Below are positions 37,806 through 47,092 of a stretch of DNA of 64,000 bases, piece by piece. The DNA lies in contig DASRAU010000015.1 in assembly GCA_035638075.1 (NCBI GenBank), forward strand, positions 62,001-126,000. Reading direction: 5' to 3'. Source of the stretch: DASRAU01 sp035638075 (GTDB taxonomy: Bacteria; Acidobacteriota; Polarisedimenticolia; Gp22-AA2). A program made the translations under genes and the position numbers. The notes below the pieces were generated by a model that worked only from the letters and a program-made list of their open reading frames with translations, ran no database searches and was not told where the DNA came from. Every line of letters begins with the position of its first letter. Position 1 is the stretch's first letter.

Positions 37806-39182
37806 TCAGGCCAGCTCGCCGACGCGGCGGAAGTAGTCGGCGAAGGCGGCCATCCCGCCGGAGGCCTGCGACCAGTCGTAGTTCTCGTTGGGTGCGTGGT
37901 AGCCGTGCTCGGGGAGCGACAGGCCGAGGAAGTAGACGGGGGCCTTGAGCACCCGCTCCATCGACAGGACGGCGCCGATCGAGCCGCCCTCGCGGACGAA
38001 CGACGGCTCGCGGCCGAAAGCGAATTTCATCGCCGCCCGGATGGCGTCGGCGTGCGGGCCCGTGGTCCGGCCGCGGTAGGCCGGCAGTCCGTGCTCCACC
38101 TCGACCTTCACGTCGGGGTTTTTCCTGCGCACGAAGTCCCGCACCAGCCGGATGACTTTCTTTTCGTCCATCGCCGGGACGAGCCGGCACGACACGATGG
38201 CGGTGGCGCGCGGCGGGACGACCGTCTTGACGCCCGGTCCCTGGTAGCCGCCGGCGATGCCGTGGACTTCGAAGGTCGGCAGGCACCAGATGCGCTTCAT
38301 GATCTCCATCGGGTCGTTGACGCGGATCGACTTGAAGTGGTGGTCCTTCTTGAAGCCGGCGGTCGTGAAGCCGCAGCGCTTCATATCGAGAAGCTCCTGC
38401 TTCGTCGGCGGGACGACGTCCTTGTAGAAGCCGGGGATCTTCACCTTCCCGGTGCGGCCGTCGACGCACTCGGCGATGAGGGCGCAGATCTCGGTGACCG
38501 GATTGCGAGCGGCGCCGCCGGTCACGCCCGAGTGCTGGTCGCTCTTGCCGAACTCGAGCGTGAAGCGGAACCCCTGCAGGCCGCGGAGCCCCGCGGGCGC
38601 CGCCGGCCGGCCGCGCGAGACCCAGACCGTGTCGGAGACGATGGCGGTGTCGGTCTTGAGAGCCTCACGCTCGCGCTTGATGGCCGGCTCGAAGTTCGGG
38701 CTGCCGATCTCCTCCTCGAGCTCCCAGAGCACCTGGAGGTTGATCTTCGCGCCGTGCTGCAGCGCGTAGCGCGCGCCCCACAGGGCGGACAGCGCCGGCC
38801 CCTTGTCGTCGGTGGTGCCTCGGCCGTAGTAGCGGCCCTCGTTGGCCGCGAACTTGAAAGGGGCGGCGTCCCAGCCGTCCTCCATCTCCGCCGGCTGGAC
38901 GTCGAGGTGGTTGTAGAGGGTGACGGTCGGCCAGGCGGCGTTGCGCTGGAAGCGCCCGACGACCAGCGGGTGGCCCGGGGTCGAGACGATGCGCGTGTCG
39001 GCGCCGAAGCGCCGCAGGAGGCCGGCGGCGTACTCGGCCCCGCGCGCCACGTCCTCCTTGCGCGCCGGGTCGACCGACACGGTGGGGATCTCGACCAGCT
39101 CGCGCAGCGCCGTTTCGAACGGGGCGCGCTCCGTGTCGGCATAGCTCTGTAGCGACTCTCGCGTGAAAGCGTCTGAGCCCAT
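37806..39182 (-). CDS. M20-family metallopeptidase (dipeptidase-like)
   Basis: A 458-residue cytoplasmic di-zinc enzyme. Metal-binding sites include LYNHLDVQP, YGRGTTDDKGPALSAL and ELEEEIGSPNFE (catalytic Glu pair), with SVSV-type N-terminal helices and a dimerisation lid (about 190-320; GKSDQHSGVTGG). It most resembles the M20 dipeptidases and carnosinase-like enzymes; a role in acyl-amino acid hydrolysis is also possible. ATG 39182 has GGGAGG upstream and a TAGGAT -10-like element at 39209-39204. Together with cstA downstream it suggests use of imported peptides. Confidence 0.9.
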   Translation of the reverse strand: MGSDAFTRESLQSYADTERAPFETALRELVEIPTVSVDPARKEDVARGAEYAAGLLRRFGADTRIVSTPGHPLVVGRFQRNAAWPTVTLYNHLDVQPAEMEDGWDAAPFKFAANEGRYYGRGTTDDKGPALSALWGARYALQHGAKINLQVLWELEEEIGSPNFEPAIKREREALKTDTAIVSDTVWVSRGRPAAPAGLRGLQGFRFTLEFGKSDQHSGVTGGAARNPVTEICALIAECVDGRTGKVKIPGFYKDVVPPTKQELLDMKRCGFTTAGFKKDHHFKSIRVNDPMEIMKRIWCLPTFEVHGIAGGYQGPGVKTVVPPRATAIVSCRLVPAMDEKKVIRLVRDFVRRKNPDVKVEVEHGLPAYRGRTTGPHADAIRAAMKFAFGREPSFVREGGSIGAVLSMERVLKAPVYFLGLSLPEHGYHAPNENYDWSQASGGMAAFADYFRRVGELA

Positions 39183-39271
39183 GGGGCCTCCCGTGACCGC
39201 CGGATCCTAGTCATCGCGGCCGAGGGCGTCAATCTGCGCCCGAGGCCACGGAGGGCTGTCGCGCGGGTGGA

Positions 39272-39277
39272 TATAAT
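39272..39277 (+). promoter_or_regulatory. Perfect -10 TATAAT directly before aroC
   Basis: TATAAT ends 9 nt before the aroC ATG, implying a transcript with almost no 5' leader. No good -35 hexamer is seen at 16-19 bp upstream. Confidence 0.4.
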
Positions 39278-39286
39278 CCCGGTCCG

Positions 39287-40465
39287 ATGAGCGGGCTGAG
39301 GTTCCTGACGGCGGGGGAGTCGCACGGGCCGGGACTCCTGGCGATTCTCGAGGGAGTGCCGGCGGCGCTGCCGCTCCTCGCCGAGGACATCGACCGCGAT
39401 CTCGGGCGGCGCCAGCACGGCTACGGGCGCGGGGCCCGCATGAAGATCGAGCAGGACCGCGCCGAGATCGTCTCCGGTGTCCGCCACGGGAAGACCCTGG
39501 GCTCGCCCATCGGGCTGCGCATCGCCAACCGGGACTGGGACAACTGGCGCGTGGCCATGGCCGTCGAGCCGGTGTCGGCCGAGGACGCGGCGAAGAAGAC
39601 CCTGACGCGGCCGCGGCCGGGACACGCCGATCTCGCCGGCGCCCTGAAATACGGCACGCACGACGCACGCGACGTCCTGGAGCGGGCTTCGGCGCGCGAG
39701 ACGACGGCGCGCGTGGCGGTGGGCGCAATCTGCCGGCGGTTCCTCCGGGAATTCGGCATCGAGGTGCGCAGCCACACCCTCGCCCTCGGTCCCGTCGCCG
39801 CCGACCCGGCCTCCAACGAGCGGACCTGGGAGGAGATCGGCGCGGCCGAGGGGAGCCCGCTGCGCTGCGCCGACGCCGACCTCGAGAAAAAGATGATGGA
39901 GGCGGTGGACGCCGCGAAAAAGGCGGGGGATTCCATCGGCGGCGCGTTCGAGGTGGTGGCGAAGGGCGTGCCCCCCGGGCTCGGCTCGATGCGGCAATGG
40001 GACGAGCGCCTGTCGGCGCTCCTGCTCGCGGCGATCGGCTCGATCCCGTCCATCAAGGGCGTCGTCATCGGGGCCGGAGAAGGGGCGCCGGCGGCGCAGG
40101 GATCCGGCTTCCACGATCCGATTGGCTACGACGCCGCGGCCGGGCGCTTCACGCGTCCGAGCAACCACGCCGGTGGGCTCGAAGGGGGCATGTCGAACGG
40201 CGAGGAGATCCGCGTGCGCGCGCTCGTGAAGCCTTTGTCCACGCTGCCGCGGGCGCTGCCGAGCGTCGACCTGGTCACGAAGGAAACCTTCGAAGCGCAG
40301 GTGGAGCGGACCGATGTCACGGCGATCGCCGCGGCCGGGGTCGTCGGAGAGGCGATGACGGCCTTCGTCCTGGCGCGCGCCTTCCTCGAGAAGTTCGGCG
40401 GCGATTCCGTCCCCGAGACCGCGCGGCACCATGCCTCGTACGTCGAAGCGCTCCGGCGCTTCTAA
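39287..40465 (+). CDS. aroC: Chorismate synthase
   Basis: Makes chorismate from EPSP using reduced FMN, the final shikimate-pathway step. The 392-residue protein contains the three family signatures: GESHGPGLLAILEGVPAALP, RQHGYGRGARMKIEQD and GGLEGGMSNGEEIRVRA. Other conserved parts are SARETTARVAVGAICRRFL and LPRALPSVDL. Length fits the longer bacterial class. Its upstream gap of about 100 bp is shared with the divergent M20 gene. It overlaps the following ATL gene by 35 bp. Confidence 0.96.
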   Translation: MSGLRFLTAGESHGPGLLAILEGVPAALPLLAEDIDRDLGRRQHGYGRGARMKIEQDRAEIVSGVRHGKTLGSPIGLRIANRDWDNWRVAMAVEPVSAEDAAKKTLTRPRPGHADLAGALKYGTHDARDVLERASARETTARVAVGAICRRFLREFGIEVRSHTLALGPVAADPASNERTWEEIGAAEGSPLRCADADLEKKMMEAVDAAKKAGDSIGGAFEVVAKGVPPGLGSMRQWDERLSALLLAAIGSIPSIKGVVIGAGEGAPAAQGSGFHDPIGYDAAAGRFTRPSNHAGGLEGGMSNGEEIRVRALVKPLSTLPRALPSVDLVTKETFEAQVERTDVTAIAAAGVVGEAMTAFVLARAFLEKFGGDSVPETARHHASYVEALRRF

Positions 40466-40853
40466 GTCCCGCCGTCCGGCCGCCGCGAACGGCGGGATCT
40501 TCCGGAACATCTACGCGGTCGTCGCCCGCATTCCGCGCGGGCGGATCGCCACCTACGGACAGGTGGCGCGCATGGCCGGGTTTCCCGGCGCGGCGCGCAC
40601 CGTGGGCTGGGCGATGGCGTCGCTTCCCGCCGGAGGGCGCGTGAGCGGGCGGGTCGTTCCCTGGCACCGCGTGCTCAACGCGCAGGGACGCATCAGCCCA
40701 CGGCCATCCGAAGCAGCGGGCCGGCCCGACGGGCAGGCGGCGCGCCTGCGCCGCGAAGGGGTGCGGCCGGGGAAGAACGGCCGTTTCGACCTCTCGCTTT
40801 ACGGCTGGGATGGAACCGGCAGGGGCTCGGCGCGCTCCGGCCGCCCGGACTGA
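40431..40853 (+). CDS. Alkyltransferase-like (ATL) DNA-repair protein
   Basis: A 140-residue relative of the DNA-binding domain of O6-alkylguanine methyltransferase. The conserved helix FRNIYAVVARIPRGRIATYGQVA and the Arg-finger region GAARTVGWAM (Arg56) are present. In the active-site motif normally PCHRV the sequence is VVPWHRVLNAQG: Trp78 replaces the methyl-accepting Cys. It should therefore flip and bind alkylated guanines without repairing them, flagging them for nucleotide excision repair as known for ATL proteins. The N terminus is basic and overlaps aroC; the 3' end overlaps the ABC gene by 55 bp. Confidence 0.88.
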   Translation: MPRTSKRSGASKSRRPAAANGGIFRNIYAVVARIPRGRIATYGQVARMAGFPGAARTVGWAMASLPAGGRVSGRVVPWHRVLNAQGRISPRPSEAAGRPDGQAARLRREGVRPGKNGRFDLSLYGWDGTGRGSARSGRPD

Positions 40854-42685
40854 AGCGCCGTCCCTTCCGCCAGCCCGAACTGCAGCTCGTACAGGCGCGC
40901 ATACACGCCGCGCTTCGCCAGGAGCTCGCGGTGCCGGCCCTCCTCGACGATGCGCCCGTGGTGGAACACCAGGATCCGGTCGGCCGCCAGAATGGTGGAC
41001 AGTCTGTGCGCGATGACGAGCGAGGTGCGGCCGCGCAGCACCTGCGACAGAGCATCCTGGATGAGCGCCTCGGTCTCGCTGTCGATCGACGAGGTCGCCT
41101 CGTCGAGAATCAGGATGGGCGGATCGGCGGCGACCGCCCGCGCCAGCGACAGCAGCTGTTTCTGCCCGACCGACAGGTTGCCGCCGCGCTCGCGGAGCGG
41201 CTCGTCGTAGGCGTGCGGCAGCGCCCGCACGAAGCGGTCGGCGTGCACCAGCCGGGCCGCCGCCTCGATCCGCTCGCGTGACAGGCCGAGATCGCCGAAG
41301 GCGATGTTCTCGGCCACGGTGCCGGCGATGAGGAAGTGGTCCTGCATGACCAGACCGCACTGCTGTCGCACCTCGTGCACCGGACGATCGCGCAGGTCGA
41401 CGCCGTCGAGCCGGATGCAGCCGCTCGTCGGATCGTACAGGCGGATGAGGAGCTTCACGACCGTCGTCTTGCCGGCCCCGGTCGCGCCGACGATGGCCAC
41501 GTTCTGTCCCGGCTCGACGGTGAACGAGACGTCCGTGAGGACCGGCTCGTCCGGCAGGTACGAGAAGCCGACGTGGTCGAACTCCACCCGTCCCGCGGCC
41601 ATGCTCGCGACCGCCGGGCGCGGACCGTCGACGATCGAGGGCTCGGTGTCGAGCAGGTCGAAGAGGCGCTCGAGCGACGCCATCGCCGACTGCAGGACGG
41701 CGTAGAAGCCGGAGAGGTCGCGGATCGGTTGGAAGAAGCGCGCCGTGTACTCGAGGAAGGCGACCAGCGTCCCGAAGGTCAGGGCCGCGGACAGCACGCG
41801 CGCGCCGCCGGACCAGAGGATGGCCGCGGTCGCCACCGTCCCGACCAGCTCCACCACCGCCGAGAACGACGATTCGTAGACGACCGATCGCAGCTCGGCG
41901 TCGCGGTGGTCGTCGTTGATCGCGGTGAAGTCGCGCCGGTCCTCCTCCTCGCGCCGGAAGAGCTGCGTCAGCATCATGCCGCTGACGGCTTCCTGCAGGA
42001 AGGCGTTGATGCGCGCGACCCGGCGGCGCACGTCGCGGTACGCCTGGCGGATGCGGCCGCGGAACAGGATCGACAGTGCGAACAGGATCGGGACGATGGT
42101 GCAGGTGACGAGCGCCAGGCGCGCGTCGAGCCAGAACAGGATGCCGACGATGGCGACGAGCTTGCACGCGTCGCCGAGCAGCGTCACGGTGCCGCTGGCG
42201 AAGAGATCGGCGAGCGACTCGACGTCGGTCGTCACCCGGGTCATCAGCCGGCCGACCGGGTTGCGGTCGAAGAAGGACATGTCCAGTCGCTGCATGCGCG
42301 CGAAGACCTGCACGCGCAGCGCCTGGATGACGTTCTGCCCGGTCCTCTCCATCGTGTAGATCTGGCAGTACCGCGCCAGGAGCTCGATCGTGAACGCCGC
42401 GAGGTACAGGAGGGCGAAGGTGGCCACGCCCTCGACTTTCCCGGGGACGATGTGCTCGTCGATGAGGCGCTTGATGAGCCACGGCTGGACGAGGCTCGCC
42501 CCCATCACCGCGAACATGAAGGCGATGGAGAGCGCGATGAGCCCCGCCTCCGGCCGGACGAAGGCGAGCAGCCGGCGCGCCAGCCGCGCGTCGTAGACCC
42601 GGGCCGGGACCTCGTCGTCCGGGAGCGGGACGCCGGCGCCGACGGCGTGGGGCGCTCCGTGTCCGCCGCGGGCGCCGCCCCTCAC
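40799..42685 (-). CDS. ABC exporter half-transporter, subunit with consensus ATPase site
   Basis: A 628-residue fused membrane/ATPase subunit. Six hydrophobic segments (about 35-335) precede a nucleotide-binding domain with Walker A GATGAGKTTVVK, Walker B ILILDEATSSID with the catalytic Glu, and H-loop VIAHRLST. Its signature motif is non-canonical, LSVGQKQ instead of LSGGQ. It starts at GTG 42685, overlapping the previous subunit as GTGA. Together they look like a heterodimeric multidrug or lipid exporter of the BmrCD/TM287-288 type. The substrate is unknown. Confidence 0.9.
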   Translation of the reverse strand: MRGGARGGHGAPHAVGAGVPLPDDEVPARVYDARLARRLLAFVRPEAGLIALSIAFMFAVMGASLVQPWLIKRLIDEHIVPGKVEGVATFALLYLAAFTIELLARYCQIYTMERTGQNVIQALRVQVFARMQRLDMSFFDRNPVGRLMTRVTTDVESLADLFASGTVTLLGDACKLVAIVGILFWLDARLALVTCTIVPILFALSILFRGRIRQAYRDVRRRVARINAFLQEAVSGMMLTQLFRREEEDRRDFTAINDDHRDAELRSVVYESSFSAVVELVGTVATAAILWSGGARVLSAALTFGTLVAFLEYTARFFQPIRDLSGFYAVLQSAMASLERLFDLLDTEPSIVDGPRPAVASMAAGRVEFDHVGFSYLPDEPVLTDVSFTVEPGQNVAIVGATGAGKTTVVKLLIRLYDPTSGCIRLDGVDLRDRPVHEVRQQCGLVMQDHFLIAGTVAENIAFGDLGLSRERIEAAARLVHADRFVRALPHAYDEPLRERGGNLSVGQKQLLSLARAVAADPPILILDEATSSIDSETEALIQDALSQVLRGRTSLVIAHRLSTILAADRILVFHHGRIVEEGRHRELLAKRGVYARLYELQFGLAEGTALQSGRPERAEPLPVPSQP

Positions 42686-44412
42686 ATCGCCTCCAGCTCG
42701 CGCTCGATCTGCTGCGTGCGCGACAGCCGCGCGAACGGCCCGTCCGCCGCCAGGAGCTCGGCGGGCGTGCCGGTCTCGACCACGCGCCCGTCTTCGAGCA
42801 CGAGCAGGCGATCGGCGCCGGCGACGGTGGCGACGCGGTGCGAGATGACGAAGGTTGTGCGCCCGCGCATGAAGCGGCGCAGCCCGGCCAGGATGGCGGC
42901 CTCGGTGTCGGCGTCGATGCTCGAGAGCGCGTCGTCGAGGACGAGCACGCGCGGGTCCATGAGCAGGGCGCGGGCGATGGCGACGCGCTGGCGCTGGCCA
43001 CCGGAGAGGGTCACGCCGCGCTCCCCGACGCGGGTGTCGAGGCCGTGCGGCCAGGAAGGCAGATCGCGCGTGAGCTGGGCGATCTCCGCCGCCCTCTCGA
43101 TGTCGGCGCGCGGAGCGTCCGGGCGGCCGAGGGCGATGTTCTCGGCGATGGTGCGCGAGAAGAGAAACGTTTCCTGGGGCACGACGGCGATCTGCTCCCG
43201 CAGTCCGCGTGTCGGCAGGTCGTTGAAGTCGTGCCCGTCGAAGAGGAGCATCCCGCGGCCGACCGGGAAGACCGCGCCCAGCAGGCGCACGAGCGTCGAT
43301 TTCCCCGCGCCGACCGGGCCGACGAGACCGATGGTGGCGCCCGCGGGCACGTCGAGGTCGACGCCGTGCAGCACCTCCCGGCCCTCCGGGTAGGCGAACG
43401 ACAGCGCGCGGAAAGCGACCTGGCCCGTCAGAGGAGGGCACGGGCCGGGCAGGAGGTCGCCGGGCAGGTCGCTCGTCTGCGACAGGATCTCCTCGAGTCG
43501 CCTGATCGCCCCGAGCCCGCGCTGGAACACCCCGAGCATCCAGCCCATCATGATGGTCGGCCCGGTGAGGATCGCCAGGTACGACATGAAGGCGACGAGC
43601 CCGCCGAGGGAGAGCGTGCCGGCGATGACGTGCCGCCCGCCGAACCACAGGACGATGATGGTGCTCAGGCCCCCGAGGCCCGACATCAGCACCACGATGA
43701 GCCCGCGGCTGCGCGCCAGGGCGAGATTGCGCGTCCGGTAACCCGACGACAGCGCGGAGAACGCCGCCACCTCGAGATCCTCGCGCGCGTAGGCCTTCAC
43801 CTGGTGAATGCCCGAAAGGTTCTCCTGCGCCTTGTTGCTGATCTCGGCGAGCTGTTCCTGCGCGGCGTTGCTGCGCTGGTGGATGGTGCGGCTGACGCGG
43901 CTGACCGCGTAGAGCAGCGCCGGGTAGGGAACGATCGCCGCGAGCGTGAGCCTCACATCGAGAATGGCCATCATCAGGAGGCCCGCGGTGTAGAGGATCG
44001 AGACGTTGATCAGGTTCAGGATGCCGGGGCCGGAGAGCGAGCGCACCAGCAGCAGGTCGTTGACGGCGCGCGACATGATCTCGCCGGTGCGGTGGCGCGC
44101 ATAGAACGACGCCGGCAGCGTCTGGAGGTGCGCGAACAGCCGGGCGCGCAGGTCGGCGACGACGCGGCGCGACCCGCCGAGCACGTACCACCGCGACCAG
44201 GTGCGGACAAAAGCCAGGAGCACCGCCACCACGCCGATCCCGGCGGCGTAGCGTCCGACGAGGCGGAGTGACTGGTGCTGCTGCAGCGCCTCGATGCCGT
44301 GCTTGAGCAGCCACGGGATGACGAGCGTCAGGCCGTTCGTGATCACCAGGAACACGAAGCCGAGCAGGAAGTCGCGCCGGTAGGCGTCGAGGGCACGGCG
44401 CAGGAATCTCAT
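42682..44412 (-). CDS. ABC exporter half-transporter, subunit with degenerate ATPase site
   Basis: A 576-residue half-transporter with six N-terminal membrane helices (about 15-300) and an ATPase domain: Walker A GPVGAGKSTLVR, canonical signature LSGGQRQR and H-loop VISHRVAT. Walker B reads VLVLDDALSSID: Asp replaces the catalytic Glu, marking this as the degenerate-site subunit. It begins 4 bp after holB, so the exporter pair is transcribed at the end of the asnS-to-holB operon. Confidence 0.9.
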   Translation of the reverse strand: MRFLRRALDAYRRDFLLGFVFLVITNGLTLVIPWLLKHGIEALQQHQSLRLVGRYAAGIGVVAVLLAFVRTWSRWYVLGGSRRVVADLRARLFAHLQTLPASFYARHRTGEIMSRAVNDLLLVRSLSGPGILNLINVSILYTAGLLMMAILDVRLTLAAIVPYPALLYAVSRVSRTIHQRSNAAQEQLAEISNKAQENLSGIHQVKAYAREDLEVAAFSALSSGYRTRNLALARSRGLIVVLMSGLGGLSTIIVLWFGGRHVIAGTLSLGGLVAFMSYLAILTGPTIMMGWMLGVFQRGLGAIRRLEEILSQTSDLPGDLLPGPCPPLTGQVAFRALSFAYPEGREVLHGVDLDVPAGATIGLVGPVGAGKSTLVRLLGAVFPVGRGMLLFDGHDFNDLPTRGLREQIAVVPQETFLFSRTIAENIALGRPDAPRADIERAAEIAQLTRDLPSWPHGLDTRVGERGVTLSGGQRQRVAIARALLMDPRVLVLDDALSSIDADTEAAILAGLRRFMRGRTTFVISHRVATVAGADRLLVLEDGRVVETGTPAELLAADGPFARLSRTQQIERELEAM

Positions 44413-44416
44413 GCGT

Positions 44417-45493
44417 TCAGGACGCCGGCGGCAGGAACCCGAGGAAGGCGTTCTCGATCAGGAGCTGCCGGTTGCCGCGGCGCCGCAGCCCTTCGAGCGC
44501 CGACTCGAGGGCGTGCAGCGCCTCGGTGCCGTCCGGCCCGCCGGAGAGCGGCAGCGTCTTGAGCCGTCCGAGGACGTCGGCATGGATGAGGCCCGGGGCC
44601 TGGCCGCGTCCCGTGGCGACGATCATCCGGTCGCGCACCAGGCTCGTGAGGATCTCGAGATCGGCCTCGGGGGATTCCCCCTTGGCGATCTCCTCGGCCC
44701 GCGCCAGCGCCCGCCCGGCATCCGGGGGGCGCAGGAAGGATTCGAGCGCGGTCAGCAGCGCATCGCGCCGGGCGCGGAAGGCCTGGAGGTCGAGTCCCAT
44801 CGCGGCGCCGATGCGTCCCCCCGAAAGAGCCGCGCGCAGGCGCGCCTCGGCCTCGGGGACCTGCTGCTCGGAGACCAGCCAGTCGGCAATGGCATGGGGC
44901 GGGAGCGACTGGAATGGCACCGCCCGGCAGCGCGACCGGATGGTCGGCAGAAGGGAGTGCAGCGACGTCGCGAGGAGCGCGATGACCGCGTGTTCCGGCG
45001 GCTCCTCGATCGTCTTGAGCAGGGCGTTGGCCCCTTCGGCGGTCAGGCGCTGCGCCTGGTCGATGACCAGCATCGAGCGCGCCCCTTCGACCGGGCGGCG
45101 CTGCACGAAGGCGATGGCATCGCGGATGCGATCGACGATGAGGTTCCAGCCGGGGCTCGTGGCCGCCGCTTCCTGCTTCTCCTGCAGGTCGATGCCGGCG
45201 ACTCCTTCGTCGGTCTCGCCCTTGCGGTAGTCGTCCAGCTTCTCGGGGAAGACCACCATGAGATCGGGATGACGCTGCGAGCGCGCGTCGATGCGCCGGC
45301 ACGAGTGGCACTCGCCGCACGGCGGATCGCTCTCGCGGCACAGGAGCGCGCGCGCCAGGGCCACGGCGGTGGTGAGCTTCCCGACCCCGGGTGGACCGTG
45401 GAAGATGAGCGAGGGGTGGAAGCGTTCCGAGGCGTGCGCGCCTTCGAGCGCTTCGACCGCACGCGGCTGGCCGATCAGGCCGCGGAGATGCAC
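44417..45493 (-). CDS. holB: DNA polymerase III delta-prime subunit
   Basis: A clamp-loader AAA+ subunit of 358 residues. Walker A GPPGVGKLTTAV is followed by the zinc-binding cysteines (CRESDPPCGECHSC) and by SMLVIDQAQRLTAEGANALLKTIEEPP, the Walker B and sensor region typical of delta-prime. LPTIRSRCR is the SRC motif that in HolB supplies the Arg finger. It starts at GTG 45493, overlapping tmk by 19 bp; tmk-holB adjacency is widely conserved. Confidence 0.93.
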   Translation of the reverse strand: MHLRGLIGQPRAVEALEGAHASERFHPSLIFHGPPGVGKLTTAVALARALLCRESDPPCGECHSCRRIDARSQRHPDLMVVFPEKLDDYRKGETDEGVAGIDLQEKQEAAATSPGWNLIVDRIRDAIAFVQRRPVEGARSMLVIDQAQRLTAEGANALLKTIEEPPEHAVIALLATSLHSLLPTIRSRCRAVPFQSLPPHAIADWLVSEQQVPEAEARLRAALSGGRIGAAMGLDLQAFRARRDALLTALESFLRPPDAGRALARAEEIAKGESPEADLEILTSLVRDRMIVATGRGQAPGLIHADVLGRLKTLPLSGGPDGTEALHALESALEGLRRRGNRQLLIENAFLGFLPPAS

Positions 45494-46107
45494 AGGGCCT
45501 CCTGGATACGCCTTTGCACGACCTCGGGCTCCCCCGAGGCATCGATCACGCGGAACCGATCCGGCTCGGCCTTCGCGAGGGCGAGATACCCATCGCGCAC
45601 CCGGCGATGGAACGGCAGGTCCTCCGCCTCGAAGCGGCCTTCATCGTGCCGGGCGCGCGCATTGCGTCCGCGCGCGCGCTCGAGACCGAGCGTCGCGTCG
45701 AGATCGAGAAGGAGCGTCGTGTCCGGCGCCAGGCGCAGCGGCTCGAGCTGGTGGATCGCCTCGATCCATCCGAGCGGCAGTCCTCGCCCGGCCCCCTGGT
45801 AGGCCCGGGTCGCGTCGAGGTAGCGATCGCAGAGGACCATGCGGCCCGCCTGGAGCGCCGGCCGGATCATTCGCTCGAGGTGCTCGGCGCGCGCCGCCGC
45901 GTACAGCAGCAGCTCGGCGAGGGGAGCGAGACGCGTCGCGGGGTCGAGGAGCAGGCTGCGAATCCGATCGCCTGCGGGCGTTCCGCCGGGCTCGCGGGTC
46001 AGGACGTGGGCGATGTTGCGCGCGTGGAGGGCCTGCGACAGGAGGCCGATCTGGGTGGTCTTCCCCGAGCCTTCGATACCTTCGAACGTGATGAAGCCGC
46101 CGCGCAC
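45475..46107 (-). CDS. tmk: Thymidylate kinase
   Basis: Phosphorylates dTMP to dTDP. The 210-residue product has P-loop FEGIEGSGKTTQ, the DR(Y/H) motif in LCDRYLDATRAYQGAG and TREPGGTP near the substrate. The lid region carries the Arg/Ala-rich sequence RARGRNARARHDEGRFE. It starts at GTG 46107, about 50 bp downstream of ribF, and overlaps holB by 19 bp. Confidence 0.95.
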   Translation of the reverse strand: MRGGFITFEGIEGSGKTTQIGLLSQALHARNIAHVLTREPGGTPAGDRIRSLLLDPATRLAPLAELLLYAAARAEHLERMIRPALQAGRMVLCDRYLDATRAYQGAGRGLPLGWIEAIHQLEPLRLAPDTTLLLDLDATLGLERARGRNARARHDEGRFEAEDLPFHRRVRDGYLALAKAEPDRFRVIDASGEPEVVQRRIQEALCISAA

Positions 46108-46156
46108 CGCCCCTCCCGAGGAAACGGCATGGTAGCACGCGGAACCGCGGCCCTCC

Positions 46157-47092
46157 TCAGGGCGCGGGGTTGGCGGCGAACCAGGCGCGGGCCCGATCGA
46201 CGTCGCGGCGGACCTGCTCCACGAGCGCGTCGACCGAGGGGAAGCGCAGCTCCTGGCGCAGGCGCGCCAGGAACGACACCTCGATCGGCTGGCCGTAGAG
46301 GTCGAGGTCCGCGTCGAGCAGGTGGGTCTCGATGGCGAACTCCTGGTCGGCGAAGGTCGGGCGCGTGCCGATGTTGGTGACCGAGGCCAGGGTCCTGTCA
46401 GAGGCGATCGTGCGCGTCACGTAGACGCCGTCCTGCGGCACCAGCTCGCTCCTGGACTTCAGGTTGGCGGTGGGAAAGCCGATCCCCTTGCCGCGGCCTG
46501 CGCCGTGCGCCACCTCACCCTCGACGGCGAATGGGCGGCCGAGCAGCTCGCCCGCGAGCTCCACCTCGCCGGCGCGCACCGCACGCCGAATGCGGCTGCT
46601 CGACACCGGGCTTCCGAGGAAGCGCACCTCTTCGACTTTCCCGGCCGTCATGCCGCGCGCCGCGCACAGGGCGACGAGGGTGTCGGCGTTGCCCTCGCGC
46701 CCGCGGCCGAAGTTGAAGTTGGCGCCGACGTAGACCTCGCGCAGTGCCAGCGCGCCGTGCAGGCACTTCTCGACGAACTCCTCGGCAGAGGTTTCGGCCA
46801 GCGCCGCGTCGAAGCGCAAAACGAGGACCGCGTCGATGCCGGACGTTTCGATGAGCGCCAGCTTCTGCCGCCGCGTGGTGATGAGGTCGGGCGCCCGGCC
46901 CGGAGCCAGGACCTTGAGCGGATGCGGGTCGAAGGTGATCGCGACGCTCGTGCCCCGGAGCGCCCGCGCCCGTTCGATGACCCGGGCGAAGATCGCCTGG
47001 TGGCCGCGGTGCACCCCGTCGAAGTTGCCGATGGTCGCGACAGGCTGGAGGAGATGCGGCCGCAGCGCCGCCGCGCTTTCCTCGACGATCAT
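46157..47092 (-). CDS. ribF: Bifunctional riboflavin kinase / FAD synthetase
   Basis: Turns riboflavin into FMN and then FAD. The N-terminal adenylyltransferase domain (about 15-180) has ATIGNFDGVHRGHQAIF and the SSSRIRRAVRAG motif. The C-terminal kinase domain (about 185-310) has GRGKGIGFPTANLK, with the PTAN sequence that binds Mg-ATP, and IETHLLDADLDLYGQ. Length is normal at 311. It overlaps pgpA by ATGA. Products supply FMN to PyrD and AroC, among other enzymes. Confidence 0.96.
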   Translation of the reverse strand: MIVEESAAALRPHLLQPVATIGNFDGVHRGHQAIFARVIERARALRGTSVAITFDPHPLKVLAPGRAPDLITTRRQKLALIETSGIDAVLVLRFDAALAETSAEEFVEKCLHGALALREVYVGANFNFGRGREGNADTLVALCAARGMTAGKVEEVRFLGSPVSSSRIRRAVRAGEVELAGELLGRPFAVEGEVAHGAGRGKGIGFPTANLKSRSELVPQDGVYVTRTIASDRTLASVTNIGTRPTFADQEFAIETHLLDADLDLYGQPIEVSFLARLRQELRFPSVDALVEQVRRDVDRARAWFAANPAP

